NCBI RefSeq assembly: GCF_900101505.1
Contig: NZ_FMZI01000001.1
Coordinates: forward strand, 496,001-560,000
DNA from: Antarctobacter albus
Lineage (GTDB): Bacteria; Pseudomonadota; Alphaproteobacteria; Rhodobacterales; Rhodobacteraceae
Reading direction: 5' to 3'
DNA length: 64,000 nucleotides
Shown: positions 17,959 through 27,238 of the stretch, in pieces
Layout: each line of letters begins with the position of its first letter
Numbering within the stretch: the first letter of the stretch is position 1
Notes under the pieces: model-generated
Told to the model about the DNA's origin: nothing
Seen by the model: only the letters and a program-made list of their open reading frames with translations
Databases searched by the model: none
Program-made: the position numbers and the translations under genes

Positions 17959-18816
17959 TCAGCCCAGCATGGCCTTCAGAGTCTCGCGCATCGGTGTCGT
18001 CGGACGCCCGATCAGGCGGGACAGGTCGCGGCTCTGCGTGGTCAGCGCCCCGGACGCGGCGCGCGCATCGCTGTCGGCCAGGATCGCGGCAAATCCCTCG
18101 GGCAGACCCGCGCCGACAAGCGCGCCGGTATAGCTGGCCTCGTCGAGGTTCACATAGGTCACCGGTTTGCCGGACATATCGCTCAACAGCGCGGCATAGT
18201 CGGACAGGCTGAAATCCGTGTCGCCCGCCAGTTCATAGGTCTTGCCCTCATGGCCCTCACCGGCCAGTACAACCGCCGCGGCCTCTGCGAAGTCCTGCCG
18301 CGACGCGGTTGCAAAGCGCCCGTCACCCGCCGCCCCAAAATGCTGTCCCATCTCCAATGCCTGCGGCGCGGTCCCGGCGATGTTCTCGGAGTACCAGCCG
18401 TTGCGCAGGATCGCATGCGGCAGACCGCTCTCGCGCAGCGCGGCCTCGGTGGCGTTGTGTTCCTGCGCCAGCGCCATGCCGCCGCTATCCGCGTTCAGGA
18501 TAGAGGTATAGGCCACGAACGCCACGCCTGCATCCCTTGCCGCCTCCAGCACGTTGCGGTGCTGATCCGCGCGCTTGCCGACCTCCGACGAGGAAATCAG
18601 CAACAGCCGGTTTACCCCGTCGAAGGCCTTGCGCAGGCTTTCCAGGTCCTCGTAATCGCCCGTGCGGGTGGCGATCCCCTTGGCCTCGAACGCCTCTTGG
18701 GCCGAGTTGGAGCGCACCAGCGCGATGATGTCTTCGGCAGGGACAAGGCTGCGCAGGTGATCTACCACGCGTTGCCCAAGCTGCCCCGATGCGCCGGTAA
18801 CCAGGTAAGTCGTCAT
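17959..18816 (-). CDS. qorB: NAD(P)H:quinone oxidoreductase 2 (NmrA-like)
   Basis: 285 aa atypical short-chain dehydrogenase of the NmrA/QOR2 group (E. coli YtfG). The Rossmann motif TGASGQLGQRV opens the protein, with LLLISSSEVGKR, YTSILNAD and RNGWYSEN typical of QOR2. It reduces quinones with NADPH and may protect against them. It is divergent from an HxlR regulator, the same arrangement as ytfG-ytfH in enterobacteria. It lies directly beside the other quinone-defence module. Confidence 0.9.
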   Translation of the reverse strand: MTTYLVTGASGQLGQRVVDHLRSLVPAEDIIALVRSNSAQEAFEAKGIATRTGDYEDLESLRKAFDGVNRLLLISSSEVGKRADQHRNVLEAARDAGVAFVAYTSILNADSGGMALAQEHNATEAALRESGLPHAILRNGWYSENIAGTAPQALEMGQHFGAAGDGRFATASRQDFAEAAAVVLAGEGHEGKTYELAGDTDFSLSDYAALLSDMSGKPVTYVNLDEASYTGALVGAGLPEGFAAILADSDARAASGALTTQSRDLSRLIGRPTTPMRETLKAMLG

Positions 18817-18849
18817 TGTCGTTCCTTTCAGGTCTCGAATCGAATATAG

Positions 18850-18864
18850 GTCTCATTTAGAGAC
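18850..18864. promoter_or_regulatory. Inverted repeat between qorB and its HxlR gene
   Basis: GTCTC-N5-GAGAC in the 110-bp divergent gap, 34 bp from the qorB start, next to a TATATT-like -10 reading towards qorB. This is a plausible operator for the adjacent HxlR regulator, inferred from position and symmetry. Confidence 0.45.
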
Positions 18865-18926
18865 TCATATGCCGCCGCGTAAGGAGGCAGGTTTTCGGAA
18901 CAAGGTCACAAAATGGGAACCTAGAG

Positions 18927-19316
18927 ATGGCCCAGGTGAGCGCACGAAAATTGCAGGACTGGAAGGACCAGGGGTTTGAACCGGGCAATTGCCCCGTGCG
19001 CCAGGTGCTGGACCATGTCTCGGCCAAGTGGCCCGTCCTGATCCTTTTGGAGCTTGGTCGAAAACCGATGCGGTTCAACGAGTTGCTGCGCGCCCTGCCC
19101 GATATATCCAAGCGGATGCTGACCCAGTCCCTGCGTAATCTCGAACGTGACGGTATCTTGCGCCGCGAGGTCTTCGACACAAAGCCGCCCAGCGTGACCT
19201 ACAGTCTCTCTGCGCTTGGCGAGGGGTTCCTGCCGCACCTGCTTGCGCTGGTGGACTGGGCCGAAACCGCCATGCCCGAAATCGTCGCCGCGCGACAACG
19301 GTTCGACACGGTGTGA
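18927..19316 (+). CDS. HxlR-family transcriptional regulator (QorR-like)
   Basis: 129 aa single-domain winged-helix protein. Family signatures are [23 protein letters not shown] near the start, [28 protein letters not shown] and YSLSALG. The single Cys in the NCPVR segment is conserved in redox-sensing HxlR/QorR/YodB regulators, which respond to quinones and diamide by thiol modification. Divergent from qorB, so it is the likely repressor of that gene. A small hairpin ACCGC-TTGG-GCGGT follows at 19329-19342. Confidence 0.9.
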   Translation: MAQVSARKLQDWKDQGFEPGNCPVRQVLDHVSAKWPVLILLELGRKPMRFNELLRALPDISKRMLTQSLRNLERDGILRREVFDTKPPSVTYSLSALGEGFLPHLLALVDWAETAMPEIVAARQRFDTV

Positions 19317-19470
19317 CAGGTTTCTGACCGCTTGGGCGGTCCCCGGCACAATGCCCACGCAGGCCAAGAAATGTACGGCTTCATGAATTCGAAAGACCCT
19401 TCGCCTTAACCTCCGGCCCAATGGACAAAGGGCTTTGGCCCGTCTCGCGGGTATCGAAGGAATTCGAAGC

Positions 19471-20732
19471 ATGACCAATTTTACGGACGGACTATCCCTT
19501 TCAGACCTGTGCCAGGGAATCGTGACATCCGGAAGTGCGCTGCGCCTGAGAGTTGCAGACGGTCGCATCAGTGCGGTCTCGCCCCAGATGCGTGAGTTTC
19601 TGCCGCGCCGCACACGCCTGCCCTAGCCTCCGATACGCTTTTTGCCGAGACCGGACCGCTGATCGCGGCGCTCGGCGCCAATTCGGACGTGCGGGAGATC
19701 ACGCTGGCCCTGCCGGGCGGACAGTCCCTGTCAGGTCGGCTTGTGCCGCTGCCGGACACCGACCCGGCAGAGGTTCTGCTGATCGGCGAAACCGCGCCGC
19801 GCCCGACCACCGACAGCAGTAACACCCTGCGGGCCAGGGCCATCGCGGAGGCGGCGGAACACGGCCTGAGACTGGTGGAATTCGACGCCGCTGGCACCGT
19901 CCTATATGCGAACGCCACCTACCTGGAGTTGACGGGCTATTCCGAGAAGGAGGTGACCGGCAAGTATCACAGGATCTTCTGCGAACCGGCCTACGCCAAG
20001 TCCAACCAGTACGCCGAATTCTGGAGCGCGTTCAGCGCGGGCGATTATCACCAGTGCGAATACAAACGCATCACCAAGGAGGGAAAGGAGGTCTGGATTC
20101 AGGCCAACTAAAAGCCGATCCTCGATATCGCCGGGCATCCGGTCAAGGTGGTGAAATTCGCTATGGACGTGACCGAACGCAAGCTCAACGAGCTGGACAC
20201 CGGCAACCTTCTCCGTGCCATCGACCGCAGCCAGCCGATCATCCCGTTCGACCTCGACGGGCATGCCATGACCGCGAACGAGGTGGTCACGGAACTCTCG
20301 GGGACGATCCACCGGATAGCGGATTCCTCCCGCGACTCGCGCGAACCCTCGAATGCCACCTCGCAGAACGCCAACAAAAGCCTCGAATGCCTTGGCGCCG
20401 CGATCGAGGCCGCGCGGGCCGGCGAACACGGCGTGGGATTTTCCCTGGTGGCCGACGAGGTGCGCAAGCTGGCCGGGCGCAGCTCGAAGGCGGCGCGGGA
20501 GATTGGCTAGTTGATCGTCATGTCCAGCGAGCGGGTGAACCAGGGCACCGAACGCACGCGCAGCGCCCTGCAAAGTTTCGAGGAAATCGTATCCTCTTTG
20601 GATCGGACGTCCAGCTCGATCGAGGCGATCTCGGAATGTGCCGTCTCGCAGGAGAATGTGTCCTGCATCGTCTCGGAGATGATCCAGGACCTGAACCGCG
20701 CGGTCAGCCGCCACTGGGCGTGCCATTGCGGA
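19471..20732 (+). pseudogene. Decayed PAS-domain methyl-accepting chemotaxis protein
   Basis: The start (MTNFTDGLSLSDLCQGI) has AAGGA upstream and runs in one frame to a stop at 19624. Coding then continues one frame over from LASDTLFAETGP through a PAS domain (LVEFDAAGTVLYANATYLELTGY) to a TAA at 20109, where the codon should be Tyr, in the WIQAN(Y)KPILD motif. After that the same frame carries a PAS C-terminus, a joined fragment lacking a second PAS and most of the linker, and the signalling hairpin [27 protein letters not shown] second in-frame stop, TAG at 20508, replaces a likely Gln. One frameshift, two nonsense codons and deletions show a dead receptor. Confidence 0.85.
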
Positions 20733-20751
20733 ACCGGATCCCGGAGCAGAC

Positions 20752-20788
20752 AAAAAAGTGCCGCGCAAACGCGCGGCACTTTGCTTTT
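20752..20788 (-). terminator. Intrinsic terminator of the RTX gene
   Basis: On the minus strand AAAGTGCCGCGC, a GTTT loop, and GCGCGGCACTTT form a 12-bp stem whose 3' arm runs into six T. It lies 16 nt beyond the RTX stop codon. Confidence 0.85.
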
Positions 20789-20803
20789 CCAGGGTCATGC
20801 GAG

Positions 20804-23800
20804 TCAGACCAGGATCATGTCCTCGGTGATCTCGCCCAGGGCGGTGTTCAGGTAGACGATGGTTTCACCCTGGTCGGTGAACACGACGTCATTGCCCACC
20901 TGGCTCATGTTGGCGCGGGCTTCTGCAGCGGTGCCGTAACCGAAGCCTACGAACTCGATCATGTCCCAGGCCTCGACACCGACCACCTGATCATTGCCCG
21001 GCTCGGAGGCGTCGAACTGGAAGGTGTCGGAGAGAACACCGCCGAACAGCAGGTCGTCGTCCGCACCGCCGACCAGCAGGTCGTCCTGGCCAAGCGCGCG
21101 CATGTGGTCCAGGAGGTCGTCCGCCTGTGCGTTGACCGCGCCCGCGCCCTTGGCAAGGATCGAGATCACCTGCGGACGAGTCATGGTGCCCGCGTCCAGC
21201 TGCGCCGGCCAGAGGCTGAGTGCCACCGGATCGGCACCCCGCTCCAGCAGGGTCTGGTAGACCAGCTCGACGAACTCGACGTTCGTGGTGCCGCCGTAAA
21301 GCGCCGTCGCCGCGTCCGATGCAAAGAGCTCGGTCGCCACGTCCAGCATTGTGGCGCCTTCGGCCAGGTCCATCGTCAGAGATTCGATGACCGAAACAGA
21401 GGGTTCCTCGCCGGTGACCCCGACATAGAGGCGATAGGCCTCGTCGGTGTAGTCCTGCTGATAACCCGCCTGCGAGTATTCCAGCGCCACGGGGCTGGTC
21501 TTGGCAATCGCCTCGGGGCTGTCGGCGAAGAAGGCCATGACATCCGCGCGGGTCCAGGTGCCGCCATCCAGCAGCGCGACCCAGCCCGCAAGCCCGCCAT
21601 CGGGTGCACGATCCAGCGCGTTTTCGTACATCGCTGTCACGAACTCGGTGTTGGTCAGGGCACCGTAGGTCGAAACGCCCTCTGCCGAGTTGAGGAAGGC
21701 CTGCGCCATGTCCGTGAGGTCAAGCGTTCCCGCGACCACGGCAGAGGTCCAGCCAAAGTGGCCCGGACGATCCGGCAGGCGGTCGAAGGCGGTCTGGTAC
21801 ATGCGGAACACCTGGTTGGCCGCGGCGTCAAAGACGGGATCGACCGGCTCTGCCAGAAGTTCGTCATCGCCGGCACCGCCCAGCAGGACATCCTCTCCGC
21901 CCTGGCCCAGGATGGTGTCGTTGCCTTCCATGCCGTCGATGACATTGTCACCCGGCGTTCCGACCAGCAGGTCGTCGCCGCTGGTGCCGTCCACCGGCAC
22001 GTCCGGCGCGCGGTTGATCAGCAGGAAGTCCTCGATCGTCAGTTCCTCGGTGACGCCCGCCAGCACGGCGATGCGGTTGCCGTCGATCGAGATCTCGAGG
22101 TTTCCGCCCACGACCGTCTGGGTGATCTTGGAGTCGAAGTTGACGTCGTTCACACCCAGGTCGATCAGGCCGATCACGTCCTCGCCGTCGATGAAGTCAT
22201 TGATCGTGCTGGTGGCGAAGACGGTGTCGCCGTCCTTGCCATAGGACAGGACAAAGAGGTCTTCGCCGTCGCCGCCGGTGAAGGTGTTGCCCCCCTGCCC
22301 CACGAGGTGATCCGCCTCGGCGGTGCCGTTGATTGCGACGGCCTCGTCGTGGATCGGGATTTCCTCGTATTCCATCAGCAGCGTGGTGTCATAGAGGGTG
22401 GCCGGCTTGATGTCGCCCTTGATGTAGAAAGCCACGTCGAACCCGTCGGTCATGTTCAGACCGTTCGCGGTGGCCAGGCCAGAGTTGTTCTGCCAGCCAG
22501 CGCTGATCGACAGCGGCGAAACGGGCAGGCCCCAATCGAGCAGGTTGATGACGGTCGTGTCATCGGCGCCAACCTCGTATTTCACCTCATCGCTGGTGAT
22601 GGGCAGCGGGTCGCTGGGGTCGATCGGGATCACGACGCCGGGCAGGTCCTGGCCGTACTTGTCGGTCTGCAGGCGCCAGCGCGGGCCAGAGATGTAGTCG
22701 CCGTTCGCGTCGAAGTCCGCCTCGAAGGGTTCGCGGTCCATCGTCGTGTACCAGGCGTTGGTATAGCCTTCCAACAGGTCCTCGGAGGCCAGACCGCCCG
22801 CCGCAAGCGAAGAAACCGCAGCCTGCTGGGCCAGCCATTCGTCCTTGAGGATGGTTCCTGCCGGGTACAGCGTGCCGTCGCCGGAATAATAGTCGTCGGT
22901 CGTCACCCAGACCTCGCGCGGACCGTTGCCGTCAAGGTTGTAGTCCGTGATGATGGTATAGGTCGGCAGCTTGCCGATCGCCGCTTCGTTCTCGAAGTCC
23001 TCGGGCCGGATCTGGTCGTTGGGGTTGTTGGTGATCGTGTGGTTGGTCACCAGTTCCGCGGCCGTCACCTTGTAGAGCGGAATGAGACCGTTGTCCGGAT
23101 CGGTGTCGCTCCACTCGTCCGGCAGGTCCATCGTCGCCTCAAGGCGGATGTCGTTCGGGCGCTTGACCGTGTTCCCCCAGCGATACAGCAGCTTGCCGTC
23201 GTCCTTGAGCGTCACCGAGTAGTCGCTGCTGTAGGCAATGTCGTATTCGATGGTGGATTCATTGGGGTTGAGCAGGTCGCGGATGTCCAGCACGCCGTCA
23301 TCGTTGCGGTCGGTCACACCGTAGGTCACCGGATCCGCCAGAAGGTCGGACACGTACTGCCCGTCCCAGTCGGGATTCTGGCTGAGCAGGATCAGATTGT
23401 CGTCCAGTTGATAGACCGCGTCCGGATCGTCCGGGTATTTCTGATCGGACAGGATGTTCTGCATGACCGAGTAGTGCTCGGTCGAGGCCTTCACGGTGTT
23501 GAAACCAAGGCCGGACAGCCAGGTGCCCAGTACGGCGGGTGTGCGGAAACTGTCGGTCGGAGCATCCGAGACGACGATGCCCAGCTGTTCACCCGCCGGG
23601 CCGGTCAGGTCGCCGACCCAGCCTTCGGCATAATCGTAGTCACGGATCTTTTCCTCGGCACCGACGAAATCGGTGACGTAGAAGCCGAATTCGCTGTCCA
23701 CGGGATACAGCATGACCCCTTCCTTGGTCACCATCGGCGTGGCGGTGAAATCAACGACCGGCGCTTCGCCGGGCAGGACATCACCCTGCGTCAGACCGTC

Positions 23801-23881
23801 GAACGTGCCGGTGACGTCATCGGTGCTGAAGACGTGCGTGGTGGTGTAGGTCGGGTTCGTGATGGTCGGGGTATCGGCCAT
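20804..23881 (-). CDS. Secreted RTX protein with DUF4214 repeats
   Basis: About 1025 aa, strongly acidic and without an N-terminal signal peptide, as expected for type I secretion. The N-terminal 500 residues are not recognised but hold Ca-binding-like loops (DRNDDGVLDIRD, DFDANGDYI). A first RTX segment (GTAEADHLVGQGGNTFTGGDGED) leads to a second cluster (GTSGDDLLVGTPG..GGAGDDELL), then two DUF4214 domains (VFRMYQTAFDRLPD.., LVYQTLLERGADP..) and a final RTX block (GQDDLLVGGADDDLLFGG). The start at 23881 is chosen because AAGAG lies about 9 nt upstream; ATGs at 23887 and 23935 are alternatives. No type I secretion genes are nearby. Likely an adhesin or surface-layer-like exoprotein. Confidence 0.87.
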   Translation of the reverse strand: MADTPTITNPTYTTTHVFSTDDVTGTFDGLTQGDVLPGEAPVVDFTATPMVTKEGVMLYPVDSEFGFYVTDFVGAEEKIRDYDYAEGWVGDLTGPAGEQLGIVVSDAPTDSFRTPAVLGTWLSGLGFNTVKASTEHYSVMQNILSDQKYPDDPDAVYQLDDNLILLSQNPDWDGQYVSDLLADPVTYGVTDRNDDGVLDIRDLLNPNESTIEYDIAYSSDYSVTLKDDGKLLYRWGNTVKRPNDIRLEATMDLPDEWSDTDPDNGLIPLYKVTAAELVTNHTITNNPNDQIRPEDFENEAAIGKLPTYTIITDYNLDGNGPREVWVTTDDYYSGDGTLYPAGTILKDEWLAQQAAVSSLAAGGLASEDLLEGYTNAWYTTMDREPFEADFDANGDYISGPRWRLQTDKYGQDLPGVVIPIDPSDPLPITSDEVKYEVGADDTTVINLLDWGLPVSPLSISAGWQNNSGLATANGLNMTDGFDVAFYIKGDIKPATLYDTTLLMEYEEIPIHDEAVAINGTAEADHLVGQGGNTFTGGDGEDLFVLSYGKDGDTVFATSTINDFIDGEDVIGLIDLGVNDVNFDSKITQTVVGGNLEISIDGNRIAVLAGVTEELTIEDFLLINRAPDVPVDGTSGDDLLVGTPGDNVIDGMEGNDTILGQGGEDVLLGGAGDDELLAEPVDPVFDAAANQVFRMYQTAFDRLPDRPGHFGWTSAVVAGTLDLTDMAQAFLNSAEGVSTYGALTNTEFVTAMYENALDRAPDGGLAGWVALLDGGTWTRADVMAFFADSPEAIAKTSPVALEYSQAGYQQDYTDEAYRLYVGVTGEEPSVSVIESLTMDLAEGATMLDVATELFASDAATALYGGTTNVEFVELVYQTLLERGADPVALSLWPAQLDAGTMTRPQVISILAKGAGAVNAQADDLLDHMRALGQDDLLVGGADDDLLFGGVLSDTFQFDASEPGNDQVVGVEAWDMIEFVGFGYGTAAEARANMSQVGNDVVFTDQGETIVYLNTALGEITEDMILV

Positions 23882-23951
23882 GATCATTATCTCTTGATAC
23901 GGTTTCGGGGCGGGAACTACCGGAACATATGCCACGGGTTACATATAATAG

Positions 23952-23973
23952 TTTCGGGATATTTTCGGGATAT
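23952..23973 (-). repeat. Two tandem 11-bp repeats upstream of the RTX gene
   Basis: On the minus strand ATATCCCGAAA occurs twice in direct succession, one helical turn apart, just upstream of a TATTAT-like -10 (23950-23945). It is a candidate activator or repressor site; the binding protein is unknown. Confidence 0.45.
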
Positions 23974-23986
23974 TTCGAACGTAGCA

Positions 23987-24000
23987 TTGATATGAATCAA
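23987..24000. promoter_or_regulatory. FNR/FnrL-type box
   Basis: TTGAT-ATGA-ATCAA is an exact match to the FNR consensus TTGAT-N4-ATCAA. It lies 106 bp upstream of the RTX start codon, on the upstream side of the tandem repeats. It suggests oxygen-dependent control of the RTX gene, since the LacI gene on the other side ends, rather than begins, here. Confidence 0.6.
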
Positions 24001-24102
24001 ATAATGACAATCCATGCATGTTTTTGCGCAACACTGGCGGACATGGATTGAAATGATGCGAGGTTGATCAACCTTTGATTGTATTCGGAGAGATGCGAAA
24101 CG

Positions 24103-25149
24103 TCACACAGAGCAGTTGAACCGGGTGTGCAGCATGATCTGCGACGGCGCGGGCTCGCTCTCGACGCCATTGCGGGAATCGGTGATCCAGCGCACCGCCT
24201 GGGTCAGTTCCGCCTCGAAGTCGTGGGAGACCACGAAATCCATCGTCCCCGCCTGCAAGAGCCGCTGCGTGACCGGAGTCAGCTCGTGCCCGACAAAAAG
24301 CGTCGCGGGCGCCTCGCCGGTCACGTCCAGCGCCTGCGCCACGCCGCGGTTGGCCCCGGCCACGTTGTAGATCGCCGGCGGCACGCCGTTGCTTTCAAAG
24401 TGGCTGACCAGCTGGCTGCGCATGGTCTCGGGGCGTTCGTCCGTGAACAGGCGTTCCTCGATCCTCAGGTGGGGAAAGCCCGCGCGCAGGACCCGGCGAA
24501 AACCCATCTCGCGCTCTTTCTGGCACCGGTAGGCGACGCTCATGATCAGCAGGATCTGTCCGGGCACGCGCGGCAGCGCGCGACCGATGACTTGCGCGGC
24601 GACGGCCCCCGCCTCTGACTGGTCATTGCCGACATAGGCGCTGCGGCGGGAACTGGGCAGGTCCGTGGTCAGACAAACCACCGGCTTGCCCAAGCGGCGC
24701 AACTGGCGGATGGCGCTGTTGATCGCCGGGTGTTCGCGGGCAACCACGATGCTGCCGTCCGCTCCCTTGCCCTGGTCCAGCAGGTCGGCCGCAAAGAGAT
24801 TGGCGTCAAGGTCATTGGTCACCGAATAGGTGCTGCTCAAGGTGATCCCCGGCTCCTTGCGGTGCAGTTTCTGGACAGCCGATTCCACCGCCGCGTTGAA
24901 GCTTTCGCCGGACTCGCAATGCAGGGCGATACGCAGCGAAGGCGCGTTCAGCCGTTCCAGCCGCAGCTTGTCAAAGGCCGCCCGCACGCGCTGGCGCGTC
25001 TTTTCCCGCACGCCGGGTCGGTTGTTCAGCACCCGGTCCACGGTGGCGACGCCCACGCCGGAGACTTCGGCGACCTGCTGGATCGTCGGTCCCTTCCATC
25101 CGCTTTTGGCGTCCTGTCCGGTGATCTTCCGGTCTCCTCCCGACGGCAT
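24103..25149 (-). CDS. LacI-family transcriptional regulator of the sugar locus
   Basis: 348 aa. The N-terminal helix-turn-helix is TIQQVAEVSGVGVATVDRVLNNRPGV; the rest is a periplasmic-binding-like sugar-sensing domain. It is divergent from an FrcABC-like transporter and therefore probably represses that operon in the absence of its sugar. An imperfect LacI-like site TTTAGCGGTAAC is present at 25219-25230, about 70 bp from its start codon. No good ribosome site precedes the ATG at 25149, so the start is uncertain. Confidence 0.87.
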   Translation of the reverse strand: MPSGGDRKITGQDAKSGWKGPTIQQVAEVSGVGVATVDRVLNNRPGVREKTRQRVRAAFDKLRLERLNAPSLRIALHCESGESFNAAVESAVQKLHRKEPGITLSSTYSVTNDLDANLFAADLLDQGKGADGSIVVAREHPAINSAIRQLRRLGKPVVCLTTDLPSSRRSAYVGNDQSEAGAVAAQVIGRALPRVPGQILLIMSVAYRCQKEREMGFRRVLRAGFPHLRIEERLFTDERPETMRSQLVSHFESNGVPPAIYNVAGANRGVAQALDVTGEAPATLFVGHELTPVTQRLLQAGTMDFVVSHDFEAELTQAVRWITDSRNGVESEPAPSQIMLHTRFNCSV

Positions 25150-25218
25150 CCAAGGGGCTGGATCATCGCATTACTGATGGTTTTCACATCATTTTTTGCC
25201 TGTCTAGAGGGTTTTAGC

Positions 25219-25230
25219 TTTAGCGGTAAC
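25219..25230. promoter_or_regulatory. Candidate LacI-type operator
   Basis: TTTAGCGGTAAC, an imperfect palindrome around a central CG, lies in the 260-bp gap between the LacI gene and the ABC operon. It resembles the perfect GTTAGCGCTAAC before edd; the two share TTAGCG(G/C)TAACTGG. The rest of this gap holds no gene. Confidence 0.45.
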
Positions 25231-25409
25231 TGGGCATACTCACGTACACAAATGGGAGGATGCCGCCGCAAAGGCGGCACAGACGCACAGACATCGGCGC
25301 GCCCATCCGGGCGCCACCTGACGGGGCGGTTTATCCAGCCCTGACAGGGATTTGCCGGCCATCCTTGATGGCGGACCAAAGGTCGTGCGGACAAGGGAGG
25401 AAGCTGCGC

Positions 25410-26150
25410 ATGAGCCTGATGGAGCTCAGACAGGTCACCAAGAGTTTCGGCGCGATCCACGCGCTGAACGGGGTCGATCTGAGCATTGCCCCCGGCGAGG
25501 CGATCGGCCTGATGGGCGACAACGGGGCCGGGAAATCCACGCTGATGAAGATCATCGCGGGGAACTTCCCTCCGACCACCGGCGAGATCCGCATCGACGG
25601 CAGCCCGGTGCATTTCACCCGCCCCCTCGATGCGCGCGACAACGGGATCGAGATCGTCTACCAGGACCTCGCGCTTTGCGACAACCTGACGGCGGCGGCC
25701 AATGTCTTTCTGGGGCGTGAGATCAAGTCGGGCATCTGGCCTTTCCGCAGTCTCAACTACAACGCCATGTACCAGAAGGCTGGCGAACTGTTTTCCGAGC
25801 TGAAATCGGAAACCCGCCCCCGCGATCTGGTGAAACAGATGTCCGGCGGCCAGCGCCAGGCGGTGGCCATCGCGCGCACCCGCCTCAGCGATCCGAAACT
25901 GGTCTTGATGGACGAACCCACCGCCGCCATTTCCGTCCGCCAGGTCGCCGAGGTTCTCAACCTCATCAAACGTCTGAAATCCACCGGCCACGCGGTGATC
26001 CTGGTCAGCCACCGGATGCCCGACGTCTTCGAGGTCTGCGACCGGGTCGCCGTCCTGCGCCGGGGGACCAAGGTGGCGGACAAGCGCATCGACGACACCA
26101 GCCCCGAGGAAGTCACAGGCCTCATCATCGGAGCCATCGAGGCAGCATGA
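25410..26150 (+). CDS. Sugar ABC transporter ATP-binding protein (FrcA-like)
   Basis: 246 aa with a single nucleotide-binding domain, unlike the two-domain RbsA/AraG type, which matches the FrcA subgroup. Walker A is GDNGAGKST, the signature MSGGQRQAVAIAR, Walker B LVLMDEPTAA. GGGAGG lies 9 nt upstream of the ATG at 25410; the open frame extends back to 25260 but that part is not plausible. Its stop overlaps the permease start by 4 bp. It energises uptake of a monosaccharide with the next two genes. Confidence 0.9.
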   Translation: MSLMELRQVTKSFGAIHALNGVDLSIAPGEAIGLMGDNGAGKSTLMKIIAGNFPPTTGEIRIDGSPVHFTRPLDARDNGIEIVYQDLALCDNLTAAANVFLGREIKSGIWPFRSLNYNAMYQKAGELFSELKSETRPRDLVKQMSGGQRQAVAIARTRLSDPKLVLMDEPTAAISVRQVAEVLNLIKRLKSTGHAVILVSHRMPDVFEVCDRVAVLRRGTKVADKRIDDTSPEEVTGLIIGAIEAA

Positions 26151-27202
26151 CCGACAGCACGAACACACCGCAAGACGCCCATGACAAGACCGCGCAGACG
26201 CCGGTGGATCACGCGGCCATCGACGACAGCATCACCTCGCGGCGCGAGGTCTCGGGCATCGGCGCCATCATCCGCACTCAGCCCTTCTGGGTCTTCGTGG
26301 CGATCCTCACCATCGGCGTGGTGATGACATTCGTCTCCGACGCCTTCCTGACCGAACGCAACCTCTTCAACATCACCCGCAACATGGCCTTCTTCGGCAT
26401 CATGGCGCTGGGCATGTCGGCGGTGATCTGCACCGCGGGCATCGACCTTTCGGTCGGCTCGCTCCTGGGGCTTTGCGGGATCAACCTGGCGCTGGTGCTG
26501 CAGGCCGGGTGGAGCGTCGAGATCGGCTTTATCGCCTGCATCAGCACCGCCGCGCTCGTGGGGCTCATCAATGGCGTGCTGATCGCCTATGTCCGGCTTG
26601 CGCCCTTCGTGGTGACGCTGGGGATGCTGGCCATGGCCCGGTCCATCGCCATGGTGATCTCGAACAACAAGATGGTCTACGAATTCGGCCCCGACCAGGA
26701 GCTCTTTGAGTGGATCGGCGGCGGCAGCATGCTGGGCGTGCCCAATGTCGTCTGGGTGCTGACCGTGATGACGCTGTTTTTCCTCTGGGTCTGGCGCTAC
26801 TCGGAATGGGGCCGCTGGGTCATCGCCATCGGCGGCAACGCCCATGCGGCGAAGCTTTCGGGCATCCCGGTCGAACGCGTGATCGTCTCGGTCTACATGG
26901 TCTGTTCGATCTGTACCGGCATCGCAGCCTTCATGTTCATCGGCTACACCGGATCGGCCACCAACGGCATGGGCGCCACCTATGAGCTCAACGTCATCGC
27001 GGCCAGCGTGATCGGCGGCGCCAACCTGATGGGGGGCATCGTCTACGCCCTTGGCGCGCCCATCGGGGCCGCGCTGGTCGAACTGATCCGCAATTCGCTG
27101 CTGCTCGCCGGGATCCCGGCGCTCTGGCAGCAATTCTTTGTCGGCCTGTTCCTCATTCTTGCAGTCCTGCTGGAACAGCTCCGCAATCGAGGGGGCAAAT
27201 AA
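26147..27202 (+). CDS. Sugar ABC transporter permease (FrcC/RbsC-like)
   Basis: 351 aa inner-membrane protein with about ten hydrophobic segments after a 40-residue acidic cytoplasmic N-terminus. Family motifs include MALGMSAVICTAGIDLSVGS, the EAA-like NAHAAKLSGIPVERV loop and NVIAASVIGGANLMGG. It is translationally coupled to the ATPase gene (4-bp overlap), and the binding-protein gene follows 36 bp later. FrcC relatives import fructose, ribose, galactose or fucose. Confidence 0.92.
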   Translation: MTDSTNTPQDAHDKTAQTPVDHAAIDDSITSRREVSGIGAIIRTQPFWVFVAILTIGVVMTFVSDAFLTERNLFNITRNMAFFGIMALGMSAVICTAGIDLSVGSLLGLCGINLALVLQAGWSVEIGFIACISTAALVGLINGVLIAYVRLAPFVVTLGMLAMARSIAMVISNNKMVYEFGPDQELFEWIGGGSMLGVPNVVWVLTVMTLFFLWVWRYSEWGRWVIAIGGNAHAAKLSGIPVERVIVSVYMVCSICTGIAAFMFIGYTGSATNGMGATYELNVIAASVIGGANLMGGIVYALGAPIGAALVELIRNSLLLAGIPALWQQFFVGLFLILAVLLEQLRNRGGK

Positions 27203-27238
27203 GCCCCTCACTTCATGAAACTCAGGGAGGAGAAAGAC

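Noticed and set aside
20054-23995. 1313-codon open frame on the plus strand
   Set aside because: It is the antisense shadow of the RTX gene; the composition is biased and no domain or ribosome site supports it.
24062-24073. GGTTGATCAACC, a perfect 12-bp palindrome
   Set aside because: It lies beyond the 3' end of the LacI gene and 181 bp from the RTX start, too far from either promoter to call an operator with confidence.
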